Shown here: positions 51,386 through 61,207 of the stretch, in pieces
Layout: each line of letters begins with the position of its first letter
How positions within the stretch are numbered: position 1 is the first letter of the stretch
Source of the DNA: Intrasporangium flavum
Lineage (GTDB): Bacteria; Actinomycetota; Actinomycetes; Actinomycetales; Dermatophilaceae
Length of the DNA stretch: 64,000 nt
NCBI RefSeq assembly: GCF_001956915.1
Contig: NZ_MLJO01000003.1
Location: 1 to 64,000, forward strand
Direction: 5' to 3'
Position numbers and translations under genes: made by a program
The notes under the pieces: generated by a model
What the model was told of the DNA's origin: nothing
The model's input: the letters and a program-made list of their open reading frames with translations, nothing else
Database searches by the model: none

Positions 51386-51977
51386 CGCTGCGCTCCCCAC
51401 CGTCGGTGGCCGACGCCTCGGCGGCGCGCTTGTCGCGGTCGCGCAGGCCGTCGACACCGATGCCGACCATCGCGAGGACGACGACGAGGCAGGCCGCCCC
51501 GACGATCCAGATGTCGGCGACGTTGCCGATGAACCACCGGTAGTCGATGAAGTCGACGACGTGCCCCTGGCCGCCGCCCGGGGGTCGCACGAACCGGTCG
51601 GTGAGGTTGCCGAGGGCGGCGCCGAGGAGCAGGCCCAGGGCCAGGGCCCAGGCGCGCGAACCGAGGTTGCGGGCCACGACGACGATCGCGACGAGCACCG
51701 CGAGCGCGATGCCGGTCATGACCCACGTGTTGCTCGCCCCGAGGGACAGCGCGGCGCCGGGGTTGCCGATGAGCTTGAAGCGGATGAGGTCGCCGATGAA
51801 CGGGCGCGGGCTGCCGTCGGACAGCGTCGCGAGCGCGACGGCCTTGGTGACCTGGTCACTGGCGTAGGCGAGGACGGCGACGACGGCGAGCAACGCGAAC
51901 AGCCGCCTGCGCCGGGTCGGGGACGGACGCTCGGACGTAGTCCTCGCGGTGGGCGGTGCGCTGTTCTCGGTACTCAC
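51378..51977 (-). CDS. lspA: lipoprotein signal peptidase
   Basis: Membrane aspartyl peptidase that removes signal peptides from prolipoproteins. 199 residues, four membrane segments. The catalytic aspartates lie in [10 protein letters not shown] (about 125) and [10 protein letters not shown] (about 155). GTG at 51977 is chosen because GAGAG precedes it. An in-frame ATG at 52109 would add 44 low-complexity residues and overlap the TraR/DksA gene by 28 bases. Confidence 0.94.
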   Translation of the reverse strand: MSTENSAPPTARTTSERPSPTRRRRLFALLAVVAVLAYASDQVTKAVALATLSDGSPRPFIGDLIRFKLIGNPGAALSLGASNTWVMTGIALAVLVAIVVVARNLGSRAWALALGLLLGAALGNLTDRFVRPPGGGQGHVVDFIDYRWFIGNVADIWIVGAACLVVVLAMVGIGVDGLRDRDKRAAEASATDGGERSDD

Positions 51978-52081
51978 GGTCTCTCGGTCGGACGCGGCGC
52001 CGCTCCCCCCGAACGGGGTGGGAGTCGGCGCCGCGTCCCGGGTTGGTGCGTCGGCGCGTCTGGGCGCGCCGGCGGCGTCGT

Positions 52082-53221
52082 TCAGTGGCGGTCCTGCTTC
52101 TCCTGGCATGACATGCACAGGGTCGCACGCGGACGGGCCTGGAGTCGAAGCTTGCCGATCGGGTTGCCGCAGTTCTCGCACACCCCGTACGTGCCGGCCT
52201 CGAGCTGCTCGAGGGCGTGCTCGGCCTGCAGGAGGCCGGCGCGGGCGTTCGCCGCCACCGACATCTCGTGCTCGCGCTCGGCCGTCTTGGCGCCGGCGTC
52301 GGCCTGGTCGTCGCCTGCGCCGTCGCCCGAGGAGCGCAGGAAGCTGTCGAGCTCGTCCTCGGCGATCTTCAGCTCGGCGCGGTGCTGGTCGATCTCCTCG
52401 AGCAGGACGCCGCGGACCTCCGCGATCTCCTCCTCGCTCCAAGGGCTCTCGTCGTCCTTGACGCGCAGGGTCTCGGCGATCTTCTTCGCGCTCGTGCGCG
52501 AGGTACCGGTCCGAGCCCGGCTGCTGGCGCTCGTCGCGCTCCGGGTACCGGTGGTGCCGGTGGTGGGGCTGGTCGTCGTCACTGCTGCCTTCTCGGGTCG
52601 TGCGGCCGCCGCCTTCGCGGTGGTCGGCCTGGTGGTCCTCGTGCGCGGGGGCGCCGTGGTGGTCGCAGACGCCTTCGTCGCCGTCGTCGTGGTCTTCCGG
52701 GTCTTCGGAGCCGTGGCGGCCTTCGGGCCGGCCTTCGTCGCCGAAGGCCTGACCGCAGTCTTCTTCACCGCGGACTTCTTCACCGCGGTTTTCGCGGATG
52801 CGGCCGTCTTCGTCGTGGCCTTCGCGGCCTTCGTCGGGCTCTTCGTCGGGCTCTTCGTCGGGCTCTTCGTCGCGGCCTTCTTCGCCGGCGTCGGTGCTGC
52901 CTTCTTCGCCGGCGCGGTCTTCTTCGCAGTCGTCTTTGCAGTCGACTTCGCAGTCGACTTCGCGGCCGTCTTGGTCGCCGTCGACCGTGGCACGCTCTTG
53001 ACCGGAGCGCTCTTGGCCGCCTTTGCGGTCGAGGTCTTCGAGGTCTTCGAGGTCTTCGAGGGCGCGGCCTTGGTCGCACTCTTCGACGGCGCAGGCTTCG
53101 TCGCGGTCCTCGCGGTCTTGGTGGGGGTCGCCTTCGTCGCGGCGGCCCTGGCCGTGCGACCCACTGCCGTCACCGCCCGCTTCGCTGCGGTCGTCACCGC
53201 CGCCGTCCTCTTCGCCGCCAT
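52082..53221 (-). CDS. TraR/DksA zinc-finger protein with histone H1-like N-terminal tail
   Basis: A 379-residue protein. Residues 1 to about 245 are Lys/Ala/Thr/Ser-rich with PAKK, TKSPTK and KTSK repeats, like the tails of histone H1 or actinobacterial HU proteins. The C-terminal about 130 residues form a TraR/DksA domain: helical segment WSEEEIAEVRGVLLEEI, then a C4 zinc finger CENCGNP...CMSC. It may bind DNA with the tail and RNA polymerase or another partner with the zinc-finger domain; this is inference. ATG at 53221 follows GGAGGTGA. It lies between wag31 and lspA. Confidence 0.88.
   Translation of the reverse strand: MAAKRTAAVTTAAKRAVTAVGRTARAAATKATPTKTARTATKPAPSKSATKAAPSKTSKTSKTSTAKAAKSAPVKSVPRSTATKTAAKSTAKSTAKTTAKKTAPAKKAAPTPAKKAATKSPTKSPTKSPTKAAKATTKTAASAKTAVKKSAVKKTAVRPSATKAGPKAATAPKTRKTTTTATKASATTTAPPRTRTTRPTTAKAAAARPEKAAVTTTSPTTGTTGTRSATSASSRARTGTSRTSAKKIAETLRVKDDESPWSEEEIAEVRGVLLEEIDQHRAELKIAEDELDSFLRSSGDGAGDDQADAGAKTAEREHEMSVAANARAGLLQAEHALEQLEAGTYGVCENCGNPIGKLRLQARPRATLCMSCQEKQDRH
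52830..52872 (-). repeat. 12-base tandem repeat encoding Ser-Pro-Thr-Lys
   Basis: Three full and one partial copy of ttcgtcgggctc (plus strand) encode TKSPTKSPTKSPTK in the histone-like tail. A neighbouring 9-base repeat (about 53036-53062) encodes Lys-Thr-Ser units. Confidence 0.75.
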
Positions 53222-53344
53222 GGCGTCACCTCCGTCGCTCGTGCCGTCGACGCTGCAAGTGCGGCTGACAATAGGCCCCGCACGGGTCCCGCACAAACAC
53301 GAAACGCGCACGGGCGCAAAGAGTCACCCAGCACATACAACGCG

Positions 53345-53380
53345 GGCCGCCCGGGATGGTTCCCGGGCGGCCCGCGTGCG
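53345..53380 (-). terminator. wag31 terminator
   Basis: CGCGGGCCGCCCGGG and its perfect complement flank a 6-base loop, about 45 bases past the wag31 stop. It separates wag31 from the TraR/DksA gene. Confidence 0.7.
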
Positions 53381-53421
53381 TCTGTCTGCGTGTCTCGCGA
53401 GGTAGGGCGGAGGGTGCGCTC

Positions 53422-54633
53422 TCAGCCCTGGTTGTCACCGGCGCCGGCGTGCGCCGGCTCCTGGACGTTGGTGTCGAGGTCCTGCAGCGCGCCCTCGATG
53501 TAGGACTTGAGGTTGCTGCGGTAGTTCTTCTCGAAGCCGCGCAGCTCGCTGATCTTGCGGTCGAGCAGCGACTTCTGCTTGTCGAGCTCCTCGAGCAGCT
53601 GGGCCTTGCGCTGCTGCGCCTCGGCGACCATGCCGGTCGAGCGCTCGCGCGCCTCGGTCAGCATCTCGTCGCGCTTGGTCGCGGCGTCGGCGAGCATCCG
53701 GTCGCGCTGCGAGGTGGCCTCGGCGAGCATCTGGTCGCGCTGGGCGGTCGCGGCGGCCGAGATCTGCTCGGCCTGGCGGGTCGCCTCCTCGTGGCGGGCC
53801 TGACCGGCGTTGATGAGCTCGTCGTGCTTGGTCTGACCGGTGCTGACGAGGTCGCGGTGGCGGTTCTCGGCCTCGGAGATGAGCTCGTTGCGACGCGTCT
53901 CGCCGGCGGCGACGTGCTCGTCGTGCAGGCGCTGGGCCAGCGCGATGACCCCGGCGGCGTCGGCGCTGCCCGCCGGAGCCGCAGCGGCAGCAGCCGCGGC
54001 GGGCTGGATGCGGGCGGCGGCCTCGGCGTCGGCGTTGGCACGGGCGGCGCGCTCCTCGGCGGCCCGGGCGTTCTCCTGCGACTTGGCGAGGCGGGCCTCG
54101 ATGTCGCGGGCGCTCTCCTGGGACTTGGCCAGGCGCGACTCGGCGTCGGCGACCTTGGTGTTGAGGTCGTTGAGCTTGGCCTGGGCGTCGTTCAGGGCCT
54201 TGGAGTCGACCGCGGACTTCGCGGCGGTCTCGGCCCGCTCGGCCTCGGCCCGGGCCCGCTCGATGCGCTCCTTGGCGGTGCGCTCGGCGTTGTCCGCCTC
54301 GGCCTTGGCCTTGGCGGCGCGGTCCTGGGCGGCCTTGAACGCGCGCTCGGCGTCCTGGATCTTGGCCGTCAGCCCGCCGAGCTTCGCGTCGTCACCGGGA
54401 CGGCCCACCGCCGGCATCGCGGCCGTGGCACCGTCGGCGCGCACCGCCGACTGGTTCTTGGACGCGCGGCAGTCGTTGAGCTGCTTCAGGTAGTCGTCGC
54501 GCTGCTCGATGAGCGATCGCATCTCCGCGACGATCTCGTCGAGGAAGTCGTCGACGTCCCGCTCCTCGTAGCCCCGGCGGAACTGCGTGGTTTGGAAGTG
54601 CTTGTTGAGCACCTGTTCCGGCGTAAGCGCCAT
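53422..54633 (-). CDS. wag31: cell-division/polar-growth protein Wag31 (DivIVA)
   Basis: Coiled-coil protein that recognises curved membrane and directs peptidoglycan synthesis in actinobacteria. 403 residues. The N-terminal DivIVA lipid-binding domain (1-60) reads ALTPEQVLNKHFQTTQFR and EERDVDDFLDEIVAEM. Long coiled coils (about 80-205 and 225-370) follow, separated by an Ala-rich linker (about 205-220). ATG at 54633 has GAGGTGAGAC upstream. Confidence 0.95.
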   Translation of the reverse strand: MALTPEQVLNKHFQTTQFRRGYEERDVDDFLDEIVAEMRSLIEQRDDYLKQLNDCRASKNQSAVRADGATAAMPAVGRPGDDAKLGGLTAKIQDAERAFKAAQDRAAKAKAEADNAERTAKERIERARAEAERAETAAKSAVDSKALNDAQAKLNDLNTKVADAESRLAKSQESARDIEARLAKSQENARAAEERAARANADAEAAARIQPAAAAAAAAPAGSADAAGVIALAQRLHDEHVAAGETRRNELISEAENRHRDLVSTGQTKHDELINAGQARHEEATRQAEQISAAATAQRDQMLAEATSQRDRMLADAATKRDEMLTEARERSTGMVAEAQQRKAQLLEELDKQKSLLDRKISELRGFEKNYRSNLKSYIEGALQDLDTNVQEPAHAGAGDNQG

Positions 54634-54797
54634 GTCTCACCTCGATGCAGACGTAGTGGTTCGGGTCCAAGGTATCTAACGTTCCGGTCACGAACCAAAG
54701 CCGTGCCCGGCGCGGTGCGTGTCGTACCCCACGTGCCACCCGGCGGCGACCCCGGGTCCCCCCTCGTCCCCGTGCGGGGGTCGGGAGGCCGGCGCTG

Positions 54798-55082
54798 CTA
54801 GAAGAAGCTGGGGACGTTGAGCGCCAGCGACGTGAGCAGCATGAGGACGAGGAAGCTGAGGTCCAGCCGGACCCCGCCGAGGTTCGGCGACGGGATCACC
54901 TTGCGCAGCGCCTTGAGCGGAGGGTCGGTCACCGTGTACACGGCCTCGGCGAGGACGAGCACGATGCCCGTGGGGTGCCAGGACCGCGCGAGCATCTGCA
55001 CCCAGTCGAGGACGAAGCGTCCGATGAGGGCGATGAAGAAGGTGAAGACGACCACTCCGTAGATCGTCCAGAACGCGTCCAT
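54798..55082 (-). CDS. YggT family membrane protein
   Basis: A 94-residue protein with two hydrophobic segments (about 6-26 and 72-90) and the family motif VTDPPLKALRKVIPS (about 51-65). It lies between sepF and wag31, its normal position in actinobacteria, and is thought to serve the division or envelope machinery; the exact role is unknown. Confidence 0.9.
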   Translation of the reverse strand: MDAFWTIYGVVVFTFFIALIGRFVLDWVQMLARSWHPTGIVLVLAEAVYTVTDPPLKALRKVIPSPNLGGVRLDLSFLVLMLLTSLALNVPSFF

Positions 55083-55172
55083 GAGGTCAGTGTCGCCGAT
55101 GCGGCCGCGTCCCGGGCAATCGGGGTGCTGTGGGGTCGCTGTGCAGCCGCGTCCGTGGGGGTCCGGGCCGGG

Positions 55173-55655
55173 TCAGCTCTGGTTGAAGAAGCCGCGGGTG
55201 GACGGCGACGGCGCCTCGGGCTCGTCGGCCGCGATCTCGACGTGGGCCGGCGAGAGGAGGAAGACCTTGGAGGTGACCCGCTCGATCGTGCCGTGCAGGC
55301 CGAAGACGAGGCCCGCCGCGAAGTCGACGAGGCGCTTGGCGTCGGCGTCGTCCATGTCGGACAGGTTCATGATGACCGGCACCTGGTCACGGAACCACTC
55401 GCCGATGTTCTTGGCCTCGTTGTACGTGCGCGGGTGGATCGTCGTGATGCGGTTGAGGCCCCCGACCTCGGGCTCGCGGACGACGGCGGCCACGGGGCGG
55501 CGCGTCGGCAGCTGCGTGACGGCCGCGGTGTGCTCCGGCTCGTCGTCGTAGCGGTCGGACTCGTCGTACGCCTCGTAGTCGTCGTACCGCTCGTGACGCT
55601 GGTCCTCCTCGCTCAGTCCGAGGTACACCATCGTCTTGCGCAGTGCCCCTGCCAT
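55173..55655 (-). CDS. sepF: cell division protein SepF
   Basis: Membrane anchor and bundler of FtsZ. 160 residues: amphipathic N-terminal helix ([13 protein letters not shown]), an acidic Asp/Tyr-rich linker (about 15-45), and the SepF core (about 65-145, [26 protein letters not shown] in parts; [20 protein letters not shown]). ATG at 55655. In actinobacteria lacking FtsA it is essential for Z-ring attachment. Confidence 0.95.
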   Translation of the reverse strand: MAGALRKTMVYLGLSEEDQRHERYDDYEAYDESDRYDDEPEHTAAVTQLPTRRPVAAVVREPEVGGLNRITTIHPRTYNEAKNIGEWFRDQVPVIMNLSDMDDADAKRLVDFAAGLVFGLHGTIERVTSKVFLLSPAHVEIAADEPEAPSPSTRGFFNQS

Positions 55656-55698
55656 GGCCGGCTCCCAACGTTCGGATCGTGCTGAATCGCTGCCGACG

Positions 55699-56460
55699 TT
55701 ACAGAAGTGACGGGCGTGAACCGAGGATTGCCGTTCCGACACGCAGGTGTGTCGCGCCGTGGCGCAGCGCCGCCTCGAGGTCGCCGCTCATCCCGGCCGA
55801 GAGCCAGCTCGCCCCGGGATGGCGCTCGCGCAGGTCACGGGCGAGGTGGTGCAAGCTCGCGAACGCGTCGTCGGGGTCGGCCCCGAGCGGCGCGACGGCC
55901 ATGAGGCCGCGGAGCCGGAGCGCCGGCTGCGCCTCCACGGCCGCGGCGAGGGCGGCCAGGTCCTCGGGCAGCGCTCCCCCGCGGGAGGTGTCGCCGTCGA
56001 GGCTGACCTGCAGGAGCACCTCGAGGTCGCCCTCGGGGCGCCCGGCCCGGCGGGCCCCCTTGGCCAGGCCGTCGACGAGCTTGGCGCGGTCGAGGCTCTC
56101 GACGACGTCGGCGTAGTGCGCCACGTGGGCGGCCTTGTTGCCCTGCAGCCGCCCGATGAAGTGCAGGACGGGCGGCTCGGCGGCCGGTCCCGCGGCGTCG
56201 ACCGACTGCCGCACCAGCGCGAACTTCTCGGCCGCCTCCTGGTCGCGGTTCTCCCCGAAGCTGCGGACCCCGAGCTGGTGCAGGAGCAGCACGTCCGAGG
56301 CCGGGAAGAACTTCGTCACGACGACGAGCGTCACCTCGGCCGGATCGCGTCCGGCGTCGGCGCAGGCCCGCTCGATGCGTCCGTGCACGGCGGCGAGCGA
56401 GGCGCGCAGCTGCTCGCGGCGCGCGTCGGGGTGGACGCCGGCCGGTCCCGTGGCACTCAC
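55699..56460 (-). CDS. YggS-family PLP-binding protein
   Basis: A fold-type III PLP protein of 253 residues involved in PLP homeostasis. The PLP lysine lies in [13 protein letters not shown] (about 50); [16 protein letters not shown] and [12 protein letters not shown] follow; [15 protein letters not shown] gives the phosphate-binding region. GTG at 56460 overlaps the pgeF stop (GTGA). No catalytic activity is established for the family. Confidence 0.93.
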   Translation of the reverse strand: MSATGPAGVHPDARREQLRASLAAVHGRIERACADAGRDPAEVTLVVVTKFFPASDVLLLHQLGVRSFGENRDQEAAEKFALVRQSVDAAGPAAEPPVLHFIGRLQGNKAAHVAHYADVVESLDRAKLVDGLAKGARRAGRPEGDLEVLLQVSLDGDTSRGGALPEDLAALAAAVEAQPALRLRGLMAVAPLGADPDDAFASLHHLARDLRERHPGASWLSAGMSGDLEAALRHGATHLRVGTAILGSRPSLL

Positions 56461-57227
56461 GCGCGCACCTCCCGGCGCACGACGACACCGGCGAACCGGC
56501 CCGTCGTGCCGTCACGGCGGTAGGAGTAGAGGTCGGCGTGCTCGCGGGTGCAGCCGGCGACCCAGTCGACCCCGACGCCGGCCCCGGCCAGCTGCTCGAC
56601 GACCCCGGCGGCGACGTCGACGGCGGGAGTGCCCTGCCACGAGCGAGCGGCGGCGGCGGGGGTGATGCCGGCTGCGTCGCGGGCCATGTCGGCGGGCACC
56701 TCGTAGCAGCGGCCGCAGACCGAGGGCCCGACGGTGGCGCGGACCCGGCGGGCGCCGAGGTCGCGCATCGCGTCGACGGCCCTCGGCACGATCCCGGCGA
56801 CCATCCCCGGGCGACCCGCGTGGACCGCCCCGACGACACCGGCGTCGGCGTCGTGCAGCAGCACCGGGACGCAGTCGGCCACGAGGACCGCGAGCGCGAG
56901 CCCCGTTGCCCGCGTGACGATCCCGTCGGCCTCGGGGGGCTCGCCGGACCACGGACTGCTGACCTCGACGATCTCGGTGCCGTGCACCTGGTTCATGAAC
57001 AGGAGCCGCTCCCGGGGCACGCCGACCTCCAGGGCCAGGGCCACCCGGTTGGCCTCGACGAGGGCGGGCTCGTCGCCGACGTGGCCGCCGAGGTTGAGGC
57101 CGCGGTACGGCTCACGGCCGGCCCCGGCCGACCGGCCGGTGAAGGCGAGGTCGATGGTGGCGGCCGGATCGTCGGTCGGCTCGTCGGTCGGCTCGTTGGC
57201 AGGGGGTCCGGATCGCCAGAAGAACAC
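56457..57227 (-). CDS. pgeF: polyphenol oxidase / peptidoglycan editing factor (YfiH family)
   Basis: A 256-residue protein of the laccase-domain family. Metal-site residues are in MNQVHGTEIVEV, VADCVPVLLHD and VGAVHAGRPG. In other bacteria it removes misincorporated amino acids from peptidoglycan precursors; some members have purine nucleoside phosphorylase activity. Location downstream of ftsZ fits the envelope role. GTG at 57227. Confidence 0.88.
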   Translation of the reverse strand: MFFWRSGPPANEPTDEPTDDPAATIDLAFTGRSAGAGREPYRGLNLGGHVGDEPALVEANRVALALEVGVPRERLLFMNQVHGTEIVEVSSPWSGEPPEADGIVTRATGLALAVLVADCVPVLLHDADAGVVGAVHAGRPGMVAGIVPRAVDAMRDLGARRVRATVGPSVCGRCYEVPADMARDAAGITPAAAARSWQGTPAVDVAAGVVEQLAGAGVGVDWVAGCTREHADLYSYRRDGTTGRFAGVVVRREVRA

Positions 57228-57259
57228 GGGCCCAACCTATCCGTCAGGTCCGGGAACGC

Positions 57260-57292
57260 CGACGGGAGGCGCCGCGTGGGCACCTCCCGTCG
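57260..57292 (-). terminator. ftsZ terminator
   Basis: CGACGGGAGG pairs with CCTCCCGTCG around inner GC pairs and a short loop, just past the ftsZ stop and before pgeF. It would reduce, not necessarily abolish, readthrough. Confidence 0.6.
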
Positions 57293-57305
57293 GGTCGTCG
57301 CGTGC

Positions 57306-58634
57306 TTACTTGAGGAAGTCGGGCACGTCGAGCTCGTCGCTGTCCTCGAACGTCACCTGTCGCGGCGGCTGCTGCGCGGGACGCGGGGCCACCGGCGACT
57401 GCTGGGCCGGCGGGGCCTGGTGCTGCGGCGCCGGCTGCTGCGTGGGCAGCTGCTGGGGGGCCGCCGGCTGCTGCTGGTGCACCGGCTGCTGGACGGGCTG
57501 CTGGTGGACCGGCTGCTGCTGGACCGGCTGCGCGGCGGGCTGGGCCGCCGGCACGCCGTTGCTGTGCTGGGCCGGACGCTGCTGCGCCTGGTGGTTGGCC
57601 TGGTGGGACGGCGCGGGCGCGGCCGCGGAGGTGGACCGCCCCATGACCTGGCCGAGGGCGCGGTCGTCGTCGCGACGCGTCGGGCCGCCGCCGTCGAAGC
57701 CGGCCGCGATGACCGTGACGCGGACCTCGTCGCCGAGGGCGTCGTCGATGACCGCACCGAAGATGATGTTGGCCTCGGGGTGCGCGGCCTCCTGGACGAG
57801 GCGCGCGGCCTCGTTGATCTCGAAGAGGCCGAGGTCGCTGCCGCCCTGGATCGAGAGCAGGACGCCGTGCGCGCCGTCGATGGAGGCCTCGAGCAGCGGG
57901 CTGCTGATGGCCAGCTCGGCGGCCTGGACGGCGCGGTCCTCGCCGCGGGCCGACCCGATGCCCATGAGGGCCGAGCCGGCGCCCTGCATGACCGACTTGA
58001 CGTCGGCGAAGTCGAGGTTGATGAGGCCGGGCGTCGTGATGAGGTCGGTGATGCCCTGGACACCGGAGAGGAGGACCTGGTCGGCGGACCGGAAGGCGTC
58101 CATCATCGAGACGTTGCGGTCGCTGATCGACAGCAGTCGGTCGTTGGGGATGACGATCAGGGTGTCGACCTCCTCGCGGAGGCTGCCGATGCCGGACTCG
58201 GCCTGGTTGGCGCGGCGCCGGCCCTCGAAGGTGAACGGGCGCGTGACGACGCCGATCGTCAGGGCGCCGAGCCCGCGTGCGATGCGGGCCACGACGGGCG
58301 CGCCGCCGGTGCCGGTGCCGCCGCCCTCGCCGGCGGTGACGAAGACCATGTCGGCCCCCTTGAGGACCTCCTCGATCTCCTCGGCATGGTCCTCGGCGGC
58401 CTTCTTGCCGACCTCGGGGTCGGCGCCGGCGCCGAGGCCGCGCGTGAGCTCGCGGCCGACGTCGAGCTTGACGTCGGCATCGCTCATGAGCAGCGCCTGG
58501 GCGTCGGTGTTGATGGCGATGAACTCGACGCCCTTGAGGCCCACCTCGATCATCCGGTTGATGGCATTGACGCCGCCGCCGCCGATGCCGACGACCTTGA
58601 TGACGGCCAGGTAGTTCTGCGGTGCTGCTGCCAC
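57306..58634 (-). CDS. ftsZ: cell division protein FtsZ
   Basis: Tubulin-like GTPase forming the Z-ring. 442 residues. GTPase domain about 10-310 with [14 protein letters not shown], the G-box [11 protein letters not shown] (about 105-115) and [12 protein letters not shown] Gln/Pro/His-rich linker (about 335-425) leads to the C-terminal peptide [10 protein letters not shown] that binds partners such as SepF. GTG at 58634 follows AGGAAGG. The intergenic region upstream is long enough to carry its own promoters. Confidence 0.98.
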   Translation of the reverse strand: MAAAPQNYLAVIKVVGIGGGGVNAINRMIEVGLKGVEFIAINTDAQALLMSDADVKLDVGRELTRGLGAGADPEVGKKAAEDHAEEIEEVLKGADMVFVTAGEGGGTGTGGAPVVARIARGLGALTIGVVTRPFTFEGRRRANQAESGIGSLREEVDTLIVIPNDRLLSISDRNVSMMDAFRSADQVLLSGVQGITDLITTPGLINLDFADVKSVMQGAGSALMGIGSARGEDRAVQAAELAISSPLLEASIDGAHGVLLSIQGGSDLGLFEINEAARLVQEAAHPEANIIFGAVIDDALGDEVRVTVIAAGFDGGGPTRRDDDRALGQVMGRSTSAAAPAPSHQANHQAQQRPAQHSNGVPAAQPAAQPVQQQPVHQQPVQQPVHQQQPAAPQQLPTQQPAPQHQAPPAQQSPVAPRPAQQPPRQVTFEDSDELDVPDFLK

Positions 58635-58979
58635 GGGAGTGGGCCTTCCTGAGTGGTGGTGCCGGTACTGCGGAGTTCGCGGGTCGTCCGGTGGGTGCGG
58701 CTGGGAGGTGGCTTCGGGTGGTGCTGTGGCCCAACCTTAAAGGTCGACCTGAAGGTTACGGTTTGGTCACGGAACCAGTGCCCCGACGGTATGCCGTGAC
58801 CCTTGGTCGATCAACCCAACTCGCGGCGTGTCGTGGCGCCGGTTCCCCCATTTCCCAAGGGAACTGCACACCGGCCACAGCCGCACCATGGGTCACGCGG
58901 GCCCCAGGTGTCGCGCACACTGTCCCATGCCGGGCAGGCGGGCGCGCGCCGGGGTCGGCGGCCCCGGCCCGCGGCGGCC
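58635..58979. other. ftsQ-ftsZ intergenic region
   Basis: About 345 bases without a supported gene. A near-perfect palindrome, aacctt-aaaggtcgacctg-aaggtt centred on GGTCGACC, lies at 58733-58757, about 100 bases upstream of ftsZ. It includes a minus-strand TAAGGT that could be a -10 element. It is a candidate operator for ftsZ. The remainder shows no repeat or motif I recognise. Confidence 0.5.
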
Positions 58980-59750
58980 TCAGCGGGTCACCGGCGAGTC
59001 GGGGACGCTGACGTCGATGGTGTCGCCCGGCTCGCCGAGCAGGACCGTGACGAGCCTGGCCTTGCGGGCGCCGTCGCCGGCGCCGCCCCACACGACGGTC
59101 TTGCGCTTGGACGTCGAGGAGACGGTGAAGCTGACCTGGTCGGCCGCCGACACGCTGACTCCCGAGACGTCGCCACGCACCGACGCGGGCAGCGAGGTGA
59201 GCGCCTGGAGCGCGGCGGCGACACCGGACTTCGTCACCGTGTCGGTGCTCGACCGTACGAGGGGTACGCCGTCCGGCGCCGCGGACAGGGTGCGGAACGC
59301 GAAGCCCTCGGCGTCGACGAGGTCGACGCTCCCCTCCGGGGTGCGCACCGCGAGGACGGCCCGACGCGGCGACACCTCGATGACCACGGTGTGCGGCAGG
59401 CTCCGCGAGACGGTGACGTCGTCCCACGCCTTGCCCGCGACGAGGCGCTGCTCGGCGGCCCCGGTGTCGACCCGCATGAGCGGGCCGCCCAGCGGCACCG
59501 CGGCCACCCGGCGCACCTCCGCCGCGGCCGTGCCGGTGACCCCGTGCACCTGGACCTCGGTGGCCGTGAGCACCCCGCTGAACCAGCCGAGCCAGGCGAC
59601 GAGACCGAGGACGAGCAGCAGGACGACGCCGACGGCGGCCACGACCCGCGGGCGCCGGCGCGCGACCGCGGCCCGGCGCTCGAAGCGGGCGCGCGAGGAC
59701 GACAGACCGCGTCCGGCGACCTGGCGTCCGTGCGACCCGTCGTGCATCAC
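58980..59750 (-). CDS. ftsQ: cell division protein FtsQ
   Basis: Bitopic divisome protein linking FtsB/FtsL to the septal machinery. 256 residues: a basic cytoplasmic N-terminus (about 1-35), one membrane segment (VVAAVGVVLLLVLGLVAWLG, about 36-55), a POTRA domain (about 60-130, TATEVQVHGVTGTAAAEVRR) and a beta domain. GTG at 59750 overlaps the murC stop (GTGA); the ATG at 59747 is one codon further and equally possible. Confidence 0.93.
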   Translation of the reverse strand: MMHDGSHGRQVAGRGLSSSRARFERRAAVARRRPRVVAAVGVVLLLVLGLVAWLGWFSGVLTATEVQVHGVTGTAAAEVRRVAAVPLGGPLMRVDTGAAEQRLVAGKAWDDVTVSRSLPHTVVIEVSPRRAVLAVRTPEGSVDLVDAEGFAFRTLSAAPDGVPLVRSSTDTVTKSGVAAALQALTSLPASVRGDVSGVSVSAADQVSFTVSSTSKRKTVVWGGAGDGARKARLVTVLLGEPGDTIDVSVPDSPVTR

Positions 59751-61207
59751 GCCTCCTCGTCACCCAGGGCGAGCAGGACCTCCGGGCCGATCATCGTGAC
59801 GTCGCCGGCCCCGACCGTGAGGACGAGGTCGCCGGGACGCGCGAGCTCGGCGACGCGTCCGGCCACCTCCGCCCACGAGGGCACGTAGTGCACCTCGGCC
59901 CCGGGGCGGGCCTCGAGGACGGCGTCGACGACGAGACGGCCGGTGACCCCGGGCACGGGGTCCTCGCGCGCGGCGTAGACGTCCATGACGACGACGACGT
60001 CGGCCGGGGCGAGACCGGCGCCGAGCTCGGTGGCGAAGTCGCGGGTGCGGCTGTAGAGGTGCGGCTGGAAGACGACGACGAGCCGCCCGGTGCCGGCCAC
60101 GAGCCGGGCCGCGGTCTCGACGACGGCCGCCACCTTGCCGGCGTTGTGGGCGTAGTCGTCGACGACGACGACCCCGGCGGCCTCACCCTTGGGCTCGAAC
60201 CGGCGACGCGTGCCGGTGAAGGAGGCGAGGCCGGCGAGGACCCGCTCGGGGTCCTGGCCCAGCCCGTGGACCGCGGCCGCGTAGGCCGCGGCGGCGTTGA
60301 GGGCGTTGTGCCGGCCGGGGACCGCGAGCGTCATGGCGTGCTCGGCGCCCGCGTCGGTGAGCCGGACCGAGGCCGTGAGGCCGTCCTGCTCGTGCTCGGC
60401 CAGGACGACGTCGGCACCGGCGGAGAAGCCGTAGGTGACGACGCGGGTGCCGGCGGCCCGGGCCCGGTCGGCGAGCGCGGCGGAGCCGGCGTCGTCGAGG
60501 CAGGTGACGAGCAGGCCCCCGGGGCGGATCGTCGCGACGAAGGCGTCGTAGGCGGCCTGGACCACCTCGAAGCTCTCGTAGAAGTCGAGGTGGTCGGGCT
60601 GCACGTTCGTGACGACCGCAACCTCGGGGTGGTAGACGACGAACGAGCCGTCGCTCTCGTCGGCCTCGACGACGAAGACGTCGTCGGCGCCGTCGTGGGC
60701 GTTCGTGCCGTGCTTGGCCAGCTCTCCCCCGACGGCGAAGGACGGGTCGAGGCCGCAGCCCTGCAGGGCGACGGTGAGCATCGAGGTGGTCGTCGTCTTG
60801 CCGTTGGCGCCGGCCACGGCCACCGCGCGACGCCCGTGCATGAGGGAGGCGAGCCCCTGGGCCCGGTGCAGGACCGGGACCCCGCGCTCGCGCGCGGCGA
60901 CGAGCTCGACGTTGTCCTCGCGGATCGAGCTGCTCATGACGACGGCGTCGGCGCGCTCCTGGTGGGCGGGGTGGAACCCGACCCACACGTGCGCGCCCTC
61001 GCTCTCGAGCGCCTTGAGGACCGGGACGTCCTTGGCGTCGCTGCCGGTGACGGCGACGCCGCGGGCGAGCATGATCCGGGCGACGCCGGACATCCCGGCC
61101 CCGCCGATGGCGAGGAAGTGGACGCGTCCGAGGTCGGCGGCGTCGGGCACCGGCGCGGTGAAGTCGAAGCGCGCGGCGGCGAAGGGGTCGGTGACCGAGG
61201 GGGTCAT
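59747..61207 (-). CDS. murC: UDP-N-acetylmuramate-L-alanine ligase
   Basis: Adds the first stem-peptide residue to UDP-MurNAc. 486 residues. Nucleotide-binding IGGAGMSGVARI (about 33-44), ATP loop VAGANGKTTTTSM (about 132-144), and VVVDDYAHNAGKV plus FQPHLYSRT in the C-terminal domains. ATG at 61207 overlaps the murG stop (ATGA). Confidence 0.97.
   Translation of the reverse strand: MTPSVTDPFAAARFDFTAPVPDAADLGRVHFLAIGGAGMSGVARIMLARGVAVTGSDAKDVPVLKALESEGAHVWVGFHPAHQERADAVVMSSSIREDNVELVAARERGVPVLHRAQGLASLMHGRRAVAVAGANGKTTTTSMLTVALQGCGLDPSFAVGGELAKHGTNAHDGADDVFVVEADESDGSFVVYHPEVAVVTNVQPDHLDFYESFEVVQAAYDAFVATIRPGGLLVTCLDDAGSAALADRARAAGTRVVTYGFSAGADVVLAEHEQDGLTASVRLTDAGAEHAMTLAVPGRHNALNAAAAYAAAVHGLGQDPERVLAGLASFTGTRRRFEPKGEAAGVVVVDDYAHNAGKVAAVVETAARLVAGTGRLVVVFQPHLYSRTRDFATELGAGLAPADVVVVMDVYAAREDPVPGVTGRLVVDAVLEARPGAEVHYVPSWAEVAGRVAELARPGDLVLTVGAGDVTMIGPEVLLALGDEEA

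Noticed and set aside
52799-53079. Plus-strand serine-rich frames opposite the histone-like tail
   Set aside because: They mirror the Lys/Ala/Thr codons of the TraR/DksA gene on the other strand; compositional artefacts.
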